Counted from the first letter of the stretch, positions 1-8,663 are shown. The stretch: DNA of 64,000 bases from Amycolatopsis sp. NBC_00345 (GCF_036116635.1 NZ_CP107995.1:2666001-2730000), one strand, 5' to 3'. Program-made: numbers and translations. The notes: generated by a model not told the origin, from the sequence alone.

Positions 1-714
1 AACGGCGCGCCGCCGTGGCTGGAGACCGTGCGCGTGCACTTCCCGCGCTACGGCCGGCACGCCGACGAGCTGTGCGTGACCGAGCTGGCCCACGTGGTGT
101 GGGCGGTGCAGATGTCCACTGTGGAGTTCCATCCGTGGAACTCGCGCCGGGCCGACACGGAGCAGCCGGACGAGTGGCGGATCGACCTCGACCCGATGCC
201 GGAGTGCGGGTTCGACACGGTCCGCCGGGTCGCGCACGTGACGCACGAGGTCCTCGACGAGCTCGGCGCCGTGGGCTGGCCCAAGACCTCCGGTGGCAGC
301 GGGCTGCACATCTACGTGCGGATCGAGCCGCGGTGGGGCTTCGCCGAGGTGCGCCGCGCCGCGCTGGCGTTCGCGCGCGAGGTGGAGCGGCGCGCGCCCG
401 ACGAGGTGACCACGACCTGGTGGCGCAAGGACCGTGACCCGAAGAAGCTGTTCGTGGACTACAACCAGAACGCCCGCGACCACACGATCGCCAGCGCGTA
501 CTCGGTGCGCGGCGTGCCCGAGGCGACGGTCTCGACGCCGATCCGCTGGGACGAGGTCGACGACGTCGAACCGCGCGAGTGCACCATCGCGACGGTGCCC
601 GCGCGGTTCGCCGAGCTGGGCGACCTGCACGCGGGCATCGACGACACGGCGTACTCCCTGGACACCCTGCTGGAGTGGGCGGACCGCGACGGGCTGGAAG
701 CCGAAGAGTCCTGA
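1..714 (+). CDS. ligD: LigD-type NHEJ polymerase domain protein (5' end outside window)
   Basis: The reading frame is open from base 1, so the N-terminus is missing; 237 residues are visible. It matches the primase-polymerase (PolDom) part of LigD, which fills gaps and adds nucleotides during non-homologous end joining. Visible motifs are the metal-binding DLD in RIDLDP (residues about 61-66), the nucleotide-binding SGGSGLHIYV (about 98-107), and VDYNQNARDHTIASAYSVR (about 149-167). No ligase or nuclease domain follows: the protein ends about 70 residues after the last motif, so this is a stand-alone polymerase or the polymerase end of a larger protein. It converges on the thiolase gene, with a palindromic repeat cluster between them. 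Family assignment is firm; whether other domains precede it cannot be seen. Confidence 0.9.
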   Translation, partial: NGAPPWLETVRVHFPRYGRHADELCVTELAHVVWAVQMSTVEFHPWNSRRADTEQPDEWRIDLDPMPECGFDTVRRVAHVTHEVLDELGAVGWPKTSGGSGLHIYVRIEPRWGFAEVRRAALAFAREVERRAPDEVTTTWWRKDRDPKKLFVDYNQNARDHTIASAYSVRGVPEATVSTPIRWDEVDDVEPRECTIATVPARFAELGDLHAGIDDTAYSLDTLLEWADRDGLEAEES

Positions 715-720
715 GTTGTT

Positions 721-805
721 GGCCCTGAAGGCCACCTTGAGGGTCGTATCGGCCCTGAAGGTGGCCTTCAGGGCCGGGCGTGCCCTCATGGTGGCCTTCA
801 GGGCA
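721..805. repeat. Cluster of three related palindromic units (CCCTGAAGG/CCTTCAGGG family)
   Basis: Three units of about 23-25 bp lie at 721-743, 751-775 and 781-805. The middle one is a perfect palindrome with GGCCCTGAAG and CTTCAGGGCC arms around GTGGC. The first and third can pair with each other imperfectly. The same word family returns as a perfect 23-bp inverted repeat at 61821-61875. It sits between two convergent stop codons (714 and 817), where it could work as a bidirectional terminator. It could also be a dispersed REP-like element. Confidence 0.75.
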
Positions 806-816
806 CGTCCACCAGC

Positions 817-2010
817 TCAGAGCCGTTCGATGATGGTCGCGTTGGCGAGGCCGCCCGCCTCGCACATCGTCTGCAGGCCGTAGCGGCCGCCGGTCTGCTC
901 CAGCACGGACAGCAGGCTCGTCATGAGCCGCGCGCCGCTCGCGCCGAGCGGGTGGCCGAGGGCGATGGCGCCGCCGTTGACGTTGACTTTCGCCAGGTCG
1001 GCGCCGATCTCGGCCTGCCAGGCCAGTACCACGCTGGCGAACGCCTCGTTGACCTCGAAGGCGTTGATGTCGGACAGCTTCAGCCCGGCGCGGTCGAGCA
1101 CCTTGCGGGTGGCCGGGATGACGCCGGTGAGCATGTACAGCGGGTCGTCGCCGACGACGGCGAAGGTGTGCAGCCGGGCGCGGGGCTTGAGGCCCAGCTT
1201 CTTCGCGGTGTCGCTGCTGGTGATCAGCACGGCCGCGGAGCCGTCGTTGATCGGCGAGGCGTTGCCCGCCGTCACGTGCCAGCCGAGCTGCGGGAAGCGC
1301 TGCTCCCAGTGATCCGCGCGGAACGCCGGCCGGAGGCCCGCCAGGATCTCGGGGGTGGTGCCCGGGCGCACGGACTCGTCCGTGGTCACGTCCACCAGCG
1401 TGCCGTCCGGCCCCGGCGCCTTCAGTGCGGCGACCTCACCGGCGAACTTCCCGTCGTGCCAAGCCGAAGCGGCCCGGCGGTGGCTTTCGGCCGAGTAAGC
1501 GTCGAGCTGCGCGCGGGTCAGGTTCCAGCGCTCGGCGATCAGTTCGGCGCTGATGCCCTGCGGCACCAGGCCCTCGGGATAACGCGCGGCGACCCCCTGG
1601 CCGAACGGGTCCTGGCCGGCCACCTGGCTGCCCATCGGCACCCGGCTCATGGACTCGACACCCGACGCGACCACCACGTCGTACGCGCCGCTGATCACCC
1701 CCTGCGCGGCGAAGTGGATCGCCTGCTGGCTGCTGCCGCACTGACGGTCGACGGTCACCGCCGGCACCGACTCCGGCAGGCCCGCGGCGAGCGCGGCCCA
1801 GCGGGCGGTGTTCATGCTCTGCTCGCCGATCTGGCCGACCGCGCCGCTGATCACGTCGTCGATCCGCGCCGGGTCGATGCCGGTCCGCTCCACCAGTGAC
1901 CGGAGGACGTGCGCGTGCAGGTCGACCGGGTGCACCCCGGCCAGCCGCCCGTTCGGCTTGCCCTTCCCGATCGGCGTGCGTACCGCGTCGATGATGACTG
2001 CGTCCGTCAT
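817..2010 (-). CDS. Acetyl-CoA acyltransferase (thiolase)
   Basis: The 397-residue protein has the normal thiolase length and motifs: the acyl-accepting cysteine in VDRQCGSSQQA (about residue 90), FEVNEAFASVVL, the catalytic histidine in GGAIALGHPLGASGAR, and a C-terminal MCEAGGLANA in place of the usual CxGxG loop, as in many actinobacterial FadA-like enzymes. It cleaves 3-ketoacyl-CoA with CoA in beta-oxidation, or runs in reverse. The ATG at 2010 is preferred over an upstream in-frame start at 2097 because GAGGAGG lies a few bases before it and the family begins with MTDAVIIDAVRTPIG. It is divergent from an HxlR regulator, which probably controls it. Confidence 0.93.
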   Translation of the reverse strand: MTDAVIIDAVRTPIGKGKPNGRLAGVHPVDLHAHVLRSLVERTGIDPARIDDVISGAVGQIGEQSMNTARWAALAAGLPESVPAVTVDRQCGSSQQAIHFAAQGVISGAYDVVVASGVESMSRVPMGSQVAGQDPFGQGVAARYPEGLVPQGISAELIAERWNLTRAQLDAYSAESHRRAASAWHDGKFAGEVAALKAPGPDGTLVDVTTDESVRPGTTPEILAGLRPAFRADHWEQRFPQLGWHVTAGNASPINDGSAAVLITSSDTAKKLGLKPRARLHTFAVVGDDPLYMLTGVIPATRKVLDRAGLKLSDINAFEVNEAFASVVLAWQAEIGADLAKVNVNGGAIALGHPLGASGARLMTSLLSVLEQTGGRYGLQTMCEAGGLANATIIERL

Positions 2011-2061
2011 GAGCCTGCCTCCTCGTCGAGAACTCAGTTCTACGCCGAGTCGGTTGGAAAA

Positions 2062-2086
2062 GACAACTGGCTGGACGTACGTTGTC
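2062..2086. promoter_or_regulatory. Inverted repeat between thiolase and hxlR-type regulator (operator candidate)
   Basis: GACAAC (2062-2067) and GTTGTC (2081-2086) form an inverted repeat with a 13-bp spacer in the 146-bp region between two divergent starts. HxlR dimers commonly bind such sites and act on both neighbours, so this is the likely operator. Confidence 0.45.
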
Positions 2087-2156
2087 GGACACCTCACAGT
2101 CCAGCGTTGACGTGCTAGGTTGGGTTTTCAATCTCAGGTGTGCGGAGGTGGCTCGG

Positions 2157-2594
2157 ATGGCGGCGCGCGGACGCGAGTGTTCGATCGCGGAGGCGCTCGA
2201 GGTGGTCGGCGAACGGTGGAGCCTGCTCGCCCTGCGCGAGGTCATGCTGGGGGAGCGGCGGTTCAACCAGATCGCCGAGAACACCGGCGCCAGCCGGGAC
2301 ATCCTCGCCGCCCGGCTGCGCAAGCTCGTCGATGCCGGCGTGCTGGAGAAGCGCCAGTACGAGGACCATCCGCCGCGGTTCGAGTACCGGCCGACCGAGG
2401 CCGCCCGCGCGCTGCAGCCGATCCTGCTCGGCCTGATGCAGTGGGGCGACAAGTACGTCCACCAGGGCCCGCCGCCCACCGTGTACGAGCACGACTGTGG
2501 TGAAGAGCTGAAGCTGGCCACGGTCTGCGCCCACTGCGGCGAGCCCCTCAAGGCGGGCTCGACCCACACCGTCCGCCTCGGCGCGGTGCGGTAA
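2157..2594 (+). CDS. HxlR-family transcriptional regulator
   Basis: This is a 145-residue winged-helix protein of the HxlR type: CSIAEALEVVGERWSLLALREVMLGERRF, then the recognition region QIAENTGASRDILAARLRKL and the wing EKRQYEDHPPRFEYRPT. The C-terminus adds a small cysteine cluster (HDCG then CAHCG) that could bind metal or sense redox. ATG 2157 is chosen over an in-frame codon at 2082 because GGAGG lies 8 bases upstream and the fold starts right after it. It is divergent from the thiolase gene and is followed by a strong hairpin terminator. Its ligand is unknown. Confidence 0.9.
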   Translation: MAARGRECSIAEALEVVGERWSLLALREVMLGERRFNQIAENTGASRDILAARLRKLVDAGVLEKRQYEDHPPRFEYRPTEAARALQPILLGLMQWGDKYVHQGPPPTVYEHDCGEELKLATVCAHCGEPLKAGSTHTVRLGAVR

Positions 2595-2614
2595 CCGCCT
2601 CTTCTCGATCACCA

Positions 2615-2656
2615 GGACACGCCGCGCGGCCCACCGGTCGCGCGGCGTGTCCTTTT
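2615..2656 (+). terminator. Rho-independent terminator after hxlR-type gene
   Basis: Arms GGACACGCCGCGCG and CGCGCGGCGTGTCC pair perfectly around a 10-base loop and are followed directly by TTTT. It is the clearest intrinsic terminator in the window and lies about 20 bp after the HxlR stop. Confidence 0.88.
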
Positions 2657-2672
2657 CGTGCGCCGCGAACCG

Positions 2673-2701
2673 TTGACTTGGGCTCGACCGCACTGTAATT
2701 C
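2673..2701 (+). promoter_or_regulatory. Sigma70-type promoter for the GH87-like gene; 2595-2927 otherwise non-coding
   Basis: TTGACT (2673-2678) and TAATTC (2696-2701) are separated by exactly 17 bp. A start site near 2708 would give a leader of about 220 bases before ATG 2928. The 333-bp gap from 2595 holds the preceding terminator, this promoter and a C-rich leader. A 48-codon GTG frame (2785-2931) ends by overlapping ATG 2928, but its spacing to a GGAGAG is too short for me to call it a gene. Confidence 0.6.
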
Positions 2702-2927
2702 TTGAACGAATCAGTGCAAGAAGACGACAGGTCACTGAGAATCAGCAGCAGCACCGAGGAAGATCTCGCCCCCTCAACGGAGAGGTGCCCGGTGAAGACG
2801 GTCCCCGCTGCGCGCGCGCCGCCCGTGCGCACCCCCCGCGCATATCCCCGCGCCTCGTGTTCTCCTCGCTCCCGCGCCCGGCCGCGGGCCCCCCGTCTCC
2901 CCCTCCCCACGGACCTGAGGAAAGCTC

Positions 2928-5900
2928 ATGAGACCGAAGCGACTGTTGCCGCGCGCGGCGACGTTCGCCACCCTGTCCCTCCTCTTCGCGAGCACCGCCG
3001 TGCTCGTCCCCGCCACCGGCTCGGCCGCCCCCGCGGCCACCGCGAGCAGCTCCGCGTCGTCGGCGGCGGCGCTGAACGACGGTGACCAGGACACCGTCTG
3101 GCAGAGCGCCGCCCTGCCGCAGTGGGCCCAGCTCGACCTGGGCCACGCGAGCAGCATCGACGGCGTCACCCTGAAGCTGCCCGCGGGCTGGGCGGCCCGG
3201 AAGCAGACCCTCACCCTGCTCGGCAGCCTCGACGGCGAGCAGTTCTCCACGATCGAGAGCTCGGCCGGCTACACCTTCGACCCGGCCGCGAAGAACACCG
3301 TCGACCTCCACTTCGCCCCGACCATGACGCGGTACGTGCGGGTCGACGTCACCGGCAACAGCGGCGCGCCCGTCGGACAACTGTCCGAAGTGGACGCTCA
3401 CCCGTCCGCCGTGGGCCCGGCCGCTGCCGCGACGTACACCGCGTCCAGCTCGCTGGGCGCGTACCCGGTGGCCAACGCGACCGACGGAAACCAGGCCAGC
3501 TACTGGGAAAGCGCGAACAACGCCTTCCCGCAGTGGGTGCAGGCCGATCTCGGATCGGCGGTCAGCACCAGCCAGGTGGTCCTGAAACTGCCGACCGGCT
3601 GGGAGGCCCGCACCGAGACGCTCTCGGTCCAGGGCAGCACGGACGGCTCGTCGTTCAGCACGCTCGTCGCCTCGGCGGGCTACCGCTTCGACCCCGCGTC
3701 CGGCAACACCGTGACGGTCGACTTCTCCGCGACGACCACGCGGTACGTCCGGCTGAACATCACGGCCAACACCGGCTGGGCCGCCGCGCAGCTCTCGGAG
3801 TTCGAGGTGCACGGGCCCGCGACGGGTGACACGCAGGCGCCGTCCGCGCCCGGCAACCCCGCCCTCACCCAGCCGGCCACCGGGCAGATCCGTCTGACGT
3901 GGACCGCCGCCACCGACAACGTCGGGGTGACCGGCTACGACATCTATGCCAACAACACCTTGCGAAGCAGCGTTGCGGGCAACGTGCTGACCTACACGGA
4001 CAGCCAGCCCGACGGCACCACGGTGGCGTACTTCGTGCGCGCCAAGGACGCGGCGGGCAACCAGTCCGGCAACAGCACGACCGTGACCCGCACCGGCAGC
4101 CAGGCCGGCACGAACCTCGCGCTGGGCAAGGCGATCACGGCGTCGTCCACGGAGTTCACCTTCGTCGCGGCGAACGCGAACGACAACAGCCTGACCACCT
4201 ACTGGGAGGGCGGCGGCGGGACCTACCCGAACCTGCTCAGCGTCGCGCTCGGCTCGAACGCCGACGTGAACCAGGTCGTGGTGAAGCTCAACCCGGACGC
4301 CTCGTGGGGCAACCGCAGCCAGACGTTCGCGATCGAGGGCCGCGAGCAGGCCTCGTCGGCGTTCACCACGCTGGTGGCCGCGGCGAGCTACGCGTTCAGC
4401 CCGGCCAGCGGCAACACGGTGACCATTCCGGTCAGCGGCCGGGTCGCCGATGTCCGCCTGCGGTTCACCGCGAACACCGGCGCCGGCGGCGGACAGGCCG
4501 CGGAGTTCCAGGTCTTCGGCGTGCCCGCGCCGAACCCGGACCTGACCGTGACCACCCTCGGCTGGACGCCGGCCGCGCCGGTCGAGTCCGACCCGGTGAC
4601 CGTCTCCGCGACGGTGCGCAACGCCGGGACGCTGGCCTCCGGGGCCACCGACGTGAACCTGTACCTGGGCACCACGAAGGTGGGCACCGCGCAGGTCGGC
4701 GCGCTCGCGGCGGGCGCGTCCAGCACCGTGTCGGCGAACATCGGCACGCGTGACGCGGGCAGCTACCAGCTCACCGCGAAGGTGGACGAGGACAACAAGG
4801 TCATCGAGCAGAACGAGGGCAACAACAGCTTCACGGCGCCGAACGCGCTGGTCGTCACCCCCGTGCAGAGTTCCGACCTGGTGCCGGCCACCGGCTGGAC
4901 GCCGAACAACCCGTCCGCGGGCAACACCGTCACCTTCTCCACGTCGCTGAAGAACAACGGCTCGGTCGCTTCGGCGAGCGGCGCGCACGGGATCACCGTG
5001 ACCGTCTCGGACGCGACCAGTGGCGCGGTGGTCAAGACGCTCACCGGCTCGTACTCCGGCGCGATCGCGGCCGGCGCGTCGACCGGCGCGGTCAACCTCG
5101 GCACCTGGACGGCGGGCAACGGCAAGTACACCGTGAAAACGGTCGTGGCCGTGGACGCCAACGAGCTGCCGGTGAAGCAGGCCAACAACACCGTGACCCA
5201 GTCGCTGTTCGTGGGCCGCGGCGCGAACATGCCGTACGACTCGTACGAGGCGGAAGACGGCGTGGTCGCGGGCGGCGCGCAGGTGATCGGGCCGAACCGG
5301 ACGATCGGCGACCTCGCGGGTGAGGCCTCCGGCCGCAAGGCCGTCACGCTGAACTCGACCGGCAGCTCGGTCGAGTTCACCACGCGGGCGTCGACGAACA
5401 CCCTCGTCACGCGGTTCTCCATCCCGGACTCCGCGGGCGGCGGCGGGATCACCTCCTCGCTGAACGTCTACGTCAACGGCACCTTCCTCAAGGCGATCGA
5501 CCTGACCTCGCACTATTCGTGGCTCTACGGCGCGGAAACCGGCCCGGGCAACTCGCCCGGCGCGGCCAGCCCGCGGCACGTCTACGACGAGGCGAGCCTG
5601 CTGCTCGGCACCACCGTGCCGGCGGGCAGCAAGATCAAACTGCAGAAGGACGCGGCCAACAGCACGAACTACGCGATCGACTTCGTGAACTTCGAGCAGG
5701 CGACCGCGCAGGCCAACCCGGACCCGGCGCACTACGCGGTGCCGGCCGGCTTCACCCAGCAGGACGTGCAGAACGCGCTCGACAAGGCGCGGCAGGACAG
5801 CACGCTCACCGGCGTCTACCTGCCGGCGGGCGACTACCAGATGTCGGGCAAGGTCCAGGTGTACGGCAAGGCGCTCAAGGTCGTCGGCGCCGGCCCGTGG

Positions 5901-6887
5901 TTCACCCGGTTCCTCGCGCCCTCGGGCCAGGAGAACACCGACATCGGGTTCCGCGCGGACGCGACGGCGAACGGCACCACGTTCTCCGGCTTCGCGGTGT
6001 TCGGCAACTACACGTCGCGGATCGACGGCCCCGGCAAGGTGTTCGACCTCTCGAACGTCTCGAACCTGACCATCGACAACATCTGGGTGGAACACCAGGT
6101 GTGCATGGTGTGGGGCACCAATGTGGACGGCACCACGATCCAGAACTCCCGGATCCGCGACACCTTCGCCGACGGGATCAACCTCACCAACGGCAGCACC
6201 GGCAACCACGTGACCAACGTGGAGGCCCGGTCCACCGGTGACGACAGCTTCGCGCTGTTCGCCGCCACCGACAACAACCCGGGCAACCAGTTCGACAACG
6301 TGTTCGAGAACCTCACCGCGCTGCTCCCGTGGCGCGCGGCGGGCCTGGCGGTGTACGGGGGTTACAACAACACCTTCCGCAACCTCTACATCGCCGACAC
6401 GCTGGCGTACTCCGGCATCACCATCTCGTCGCTGGACTTCGGCTACCCGTTCCTCGGCTTCGGGCCACAACCGACGACGGTGCAGAACGCGTCGATCGTG
6501 CGGGCCGGCGGCCACTTCTGGGGCGCGCAGACGTTCCCCGGGATCTGGATGTTCTCGGCGTCGAAGGAGTTCCGCGGCATCCGGGTGTCCGATGCGGACA
6601 TCAGCAGCCCGACCTACAGCGGCATCATGTTCCAGACGAACTACGTCGGCGGGCAGGCGCAGAACACGTTCCAGGACACCCAGCTGACCAACATCAGCAT
6701 CACGGGCGCCCAGCGCAGCGGGGACGCGTACGACGCGAAGTCCGGCTTCGGGCTGTGGGCCAACGAGCTGCCGGAGGCGGGCCAGGGCCCGGCTGTCGGC
6801 TCGGTGAGCTTCACCAACCTGACGATGAGCGGCAACTACCAGGACATCAAGAACACGACCAGCACCTTCACGATCAACCGCAACTAG
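2928..6887 (+). CDS. Secreted multidomain GH87-like (mycodextranase/alpha-1,3-glucanase) beta-helix protein
   Basis: The 1319-residue protein begins with a Sec signal peptide (MRPKRLLPRA, hydrophobic core, A-rich cleavage region near residue 33). Next come two discoidin (F5/8C) domains (about 35-155 and 165-290), an FN3 domain (about 300-390), a third discoidin domain (about 395-535) and two CARDB-type domains (about 545-755). A CBM6/35-like domain follows (starts YEAEDGVVAGG, about 765-905), then a right-handed beta-helix from about 920 to the end. The helix carries FADGINLTNG (about 1080) and STGDDSFALF (about 1103), which resemble the aspartate-rich active site of GH87 enzymes that cut alpha-1,3-glucan in fungal walls or dental mutan. 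ATG 2928 has GAGGAAAG before it. The architecture matches GH87 enzymes, but substrate specificity is inferred; another beta-helix glycanase is possible. Confidence 0.8.
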   Translation: MRPKRLLPRAATFATLSLLFASTAVLVPATGSAAPAATASSSASSAAALNDGDQDTVWQSAALPQWAQLDLGHASSIDGVTLKLPAGWAARKQTLTLLGSLDGEQFSTIESSAGYTFDPAAKNTVDLHFAPTMTRYVRVDVTGNSGAPVGQLSEVDAHPSAVGPAAAATYTASSSLGAYPVANATDGNQASYWESANNAFPQWVQADLGSAVSTSQVVLKLPTGWEARTETLSVQGSTDGSSFSTLVASAGYRFDPASGNTVTVDFSATTTRYVRLNITANTGWAAAQLSEFEVHGPATGDTQAPSAPGNPALTQPATGQIRLTWTAATDNVGVTGYDIYANNTLRSSVAGNVLTYTDSQPDGTTVAYFVRAKDAAGNQSGNSTTVTRTGSQAGTNLALGKAITASSTEFTFVAANANDNSLTTYWEGGGGTYPNLLSVALGSNADVNQVVVKLNPDASWGNRSQTFAIEGREQASSAFTTLVAAASYAFSPASGNTVTIPVSGRVADVRLRFTANTGAGGGQAAEFQVFGVPAPNPDLTVTTLGWTPAAPVESDPVTVSATVRNAGTLASGATDVNLYLGTTKVGTAQVGALAAGASSTVSANIGTRDAGSYQLTAKVDEDNKVIEQNEGNNSFTAPNALVVTPVQSSDLVPATGWTPNNPSAGNTVTFSTSLKNNGSVASASGAHGITVTVSDATSGAVVKTLTGSYSGAIAAGASTGAVNLGTWTAGNGKYTVKTVVAVDANELPVKQANNTVTQSLFVGRGANMPYDSYEAEDGVVAGGAQVIGPNRTIGDLAGEASGRKAVTLNSTGSSVEFTTRASTNTLVTRFSIPDSAGGGGITSSLNVYVNGTFLKAIDLTSHYSWLYGAETGPGNSPGAASPRHVYDEASLLLGTTVPAGSKIKLQKDAANSTNYAIDFVNFEQATAQANPDPAHYAVPAGFTQQDVQNALDKARQDSTLTGVYLPAGDYQMSGKVQVYGKALKVVGAGPWFTRFLAPSGQENTDIGFRADATANGTTFSGFAVFGNYTSRIDGPGKVFDLSNVSNLTIDNIWVEHQVCMVWGTNVDGTTIQNSRIRDTFADGINLTNGSTGNHVTNVEARSTGDDSFALFAATDNNPGNQFDNVFENLTALLPWRAAGLAVYGGYNNTFRNLYIADTLAYSGITISSLDFGYPFLGFGPQPTTVQNASIVRAGGHFWGAQTFPGIWMFSASKEFRGIRVSDADISSPTYSGIMFQTNYVGGQAQNTFQDTQLTNISITGAQRSGDAYDAKSGFGLWANELPEAGQGPAVGSVSFTNLTMSGNYQDIKNTTSTFTINRN

Positions 6888-6900
6888 TACCGCGAGTCAA

Positions 6901-6957
6901 AGTCCGTCAAGGCCTCCTTACCAGCGTCCCACGCGGGTAAGGAGGCCTTGACGGACT
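6901..6957. repeat. Perfect 22-bp inverted repeat (terminator-like)
   Basis: Bases 6901-6922 and 6936-6957 are exact reverse complements (core GTCAAGGCCTCCTTAC) around a 13-base spacer. It begins 13 bp after the GH87-like stop codon and would form a very stable hairpin, but no T-run follows. It may terminate that gene or be a dispersed genomic repeat. No second copy is in this window. Confidence 0.75.
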
Positions 6958-7020
6958 CCGCACCAAGGACGTGAGTGATGAGCGCTGCCGGGCAGCCCGC
7001 TGTCGTGCCAGGATGGCCGG

Positions 7021-7959
7021 GTGCAGCCGCCCGGGGCGGGCGGCGGAGGCGGGAAGGTGGCCGGCGTGCCGGAACGGATCCTGGTGACCGGGGCGACCGG
7101 TCAGCTCGGCAGTGTGGTCGTGGAGCGGCTGGCGGGGGAGCGCCTGCGCGCGCTGAGCCGGCGGCGGCACACCGGGAACGCGGCGGCGCGGGACGGCGGC
7201 GGCGCGAGCTGCCCGGGTGGCGATCGCGGCGAGGATCGTGACGGCTCGGGCGGCGGTCGCGGTGCGAATGGCCCGGGAAACGGCGGCGGCGTGGACTGGG
7301 TGGTCGGCGACCTGCGGACCGGGCGCGGGGTCAACACCGCGCTGGCCGGCGCCGACGTGGTCGTCCACTGTGCCACCGACTACTGGGCCACCGATTACCG
7401 GCGCGAGGTCGAGACCGTGCGGACGCTCGTGGAGGCCGCGCGCTGGGCGGGGACGTTGCCGCACCTGGTGTACGTCTCGATCGTCGGCGTGGACCGGGTG
7501 CCGCTCGGGTACTACCGCGCGAAGCTCGCGGCCGAGGAGCTGATCGCGGGCTCCGGGCTGCCGTACACGATCCTGCGCGCGACGCAGTTCCACGCGCTGG
7601 TCCGGACGATCCTGGCGGGCGCGGCCCGGCTGCCGGTCGTCCCGGCGCCGAACTGGCGGTTCCAGCCGGTGGACGTCCGCGACGTCGCCGGGCGACTGGC
7701 CGAGCTGGCCGTCGGCGATCCCGCGGGCCGGGTGCCCGACTTCGGCGGGCCCGAGGTGCGGCCGGCCGCGGACCTGGCGCGGGCGGTGCTCGCCGCGTCC
7801 GGGCGCAGCCGCCGCGTGCTGCCGGTTCGCTTACCGGGCAAGCTTTTCGGCGCCTACGCCGCGGGCGGCAACCTCGCGCCGGACCATGCGGACGGCGTGA
7901 TCACGTTCGACCAGTACCTGGCGGAGCGGACGGATCCGGCGGCGTTGCGTTACCGCTGA
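7021..7959 (+). CDS. NmrA-like/atypical SDR NAD(P)-binding protein
   Basis: The Rossmann motif ILVTGATGQLGSVVVERL lies near the N-terminus, followed by VVGDL, VVHCATDYWATDY, YYRAKLAAEELI and LPYTILRATQFH, all typical of NmrA/YwnB-type extended SDR proteins. Such proteins act as oxidoreductases or NADPH-sensing regulators. A glycine-rich insertion of about 35 residues (about 48-85) separates the second and third core strands and is unusual. The start is uncertain. GTG 7021 fits a leaderless pattern (CAGGAT, then 6 bases, then GTG); GTG 7057 has GGAGG seven bases before it and would remove a glycine-rich leader. The 3' end overlaps the convergent TetR gene by 59 bp. Confidence 0.82.
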   Translation: MQPPGAGGGGGKVAGVPERILVTGATGQLGSVVVERLAGERLRALSRRRHTGNAAARDGGGASCPGGDRGEDRDGSGGGRGANGPGNGGGVDWVVGDLRTGRGVNTALAGADVVVHCATDYWATDYRREVETVRTLVEAARWAGTLPHLVYVSIVGVDRVPLGYYRAKLAAEELIAGSGLPYTILRATQFHALVRTILAGAARLPVVPAPNWRFQPVDVRDVAGRLAELAVGDPAGRVPDFGGPEVRPAADLARAVLAASGRSRRVLPVRLPGKLFGAYAAGGNLAPDHADGVITFDQYLAERTDPAALRYR

Positions 7960-8575
7960 CCTCCCGCGGGGTCACCAGGAGCTTCAGCACGTCGCTGAAC
8001 AGCGTGTCCGGCACGGCGGCGGCCTCGACACCGCGCTCCACGGCCAGCCCGTTGGACAGCGCGAGCACCACCACCGCCAGCTGCTCCGGCGGCAGCGGCA
8101 AGTCGAGGCCGTGCTGTGACGCGGCTTTGGCTATCGCCGTGGTGACGGCTTCGCGCAGCTGGGCGCGACGCCGCGCGAGTCCGCTGTGGACGGTCGGGTT
8201 CCGCATCGCGATGCCCCAGTACTCCAGCAGCAGCCGGTGCCACGTCGCGTCGGTGTCGATGCCGCTCGCCAGCCGCGCGCCGGCCTCCGCGGTGGCCTCG
8301 TCGAGGTCGGCCAGGTCGCTGAACACCGTGGTGGCCAAGTGCATCCGGTCGACGATGTGCTCCTCCATGATCGTCAGCACGAGGTCGTCGCGCCCGGAGA
8401 AGTTCGAGTAGACCGCGCCCTTGGTCAGCCCGGCCGCGGCCGCGATCTCGTTCAGCGACGTCGCCGCGATGCCCTGGCGGGCGAACACCTCGGTGGCGGC
8501 GTCGATGATCCGACGCCGGGTTTCGGCCCGGGCCGGGCGGCGGCGTGGGGCAGGAGAGGCAGCCATGGCCGTCAC
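7901..8575 (-). CDS. TetR-family regulator
   Basis: The 224-residue protein has the classical TetR N-terminal DNA-binding domain (RRRIIDAATEVFARQGIAATSLNEIAAAAGLTKGAVYSNF, split here across residues about 20-59) and a C-terminal ligand-binding part. GTG 8575 has GAGGGGG at good spacing; ATG 8566 is an alternative. It is divergent from a secreted lipase gene whose promoter carries a perfect palindrome (8640-8663), so it probably represses the lipase and perhaps itself. The last 59 bases overlap the end of the convergent SDR gene. Confidence 0.9.
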   Translation of the reverse strand: MTAMAASPAPRRRPARAETRRRIIDAATEVFARQGIAATSLNEIAAAAGLTKGAVYSNFSGRDDLVLTIMEEHIVDRMHLATTVFSDLADLDEATAEAGARLASGIDTDATWHRLLLEYWGIAMRNPTVHSGLARRRAQLREAVTTAIAKAASQHGLDLPLPPEQLAVVVLALSNGLAVERGVEAAAVPDTLFSDVLKLLVTPREVSGNATPPDPSAPPGTGRT

Positions 8576-8605
8576 GCTACAACCCCCTCACCTGGAGGTT
8601 TTTCA

Positions 8606-8663
8606 TTGACTGTGATCCAGGTCATCTGGTAGGCATCTCACTCGATACCGGTCGGTATCGAGT
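8606..8663 (+). promoter_or_regulatory. Promoter and TetR-type operator of the lipase gene
   Basis: TTGACT (8606-8611) and TAGGCA (8630-8635) are 18 bp apart. Immediately downstream ACTCGATACC (8640-8649) and GGTATCGAGT (8654-8663) form a perfect 10-bp inverted repeat with a 4-bp centre. It covers the expected start site and ends just before the AGGAGG of the lipase. This position suits repression by the divergent TetR protein. Confidence 0.65.

Noticed and set aside
2785..2931. A 48-codon GTG frame in the leader of the GH87-like gene ending in ATGA overlap
   Set aside because: GGAGAG directly abuts the GTG, the product is proline-rich low complexity, and the composition alone explains an open frame.
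2742..6515. A 1257-codon open frame on the minus strand opposite the GH87-like gene
   Set aside because: Arg/Val/Gly-rich translation with no domain pattern; a mirror of codon bias in a GC-rich gene. The plus-strand protein has clear domains.
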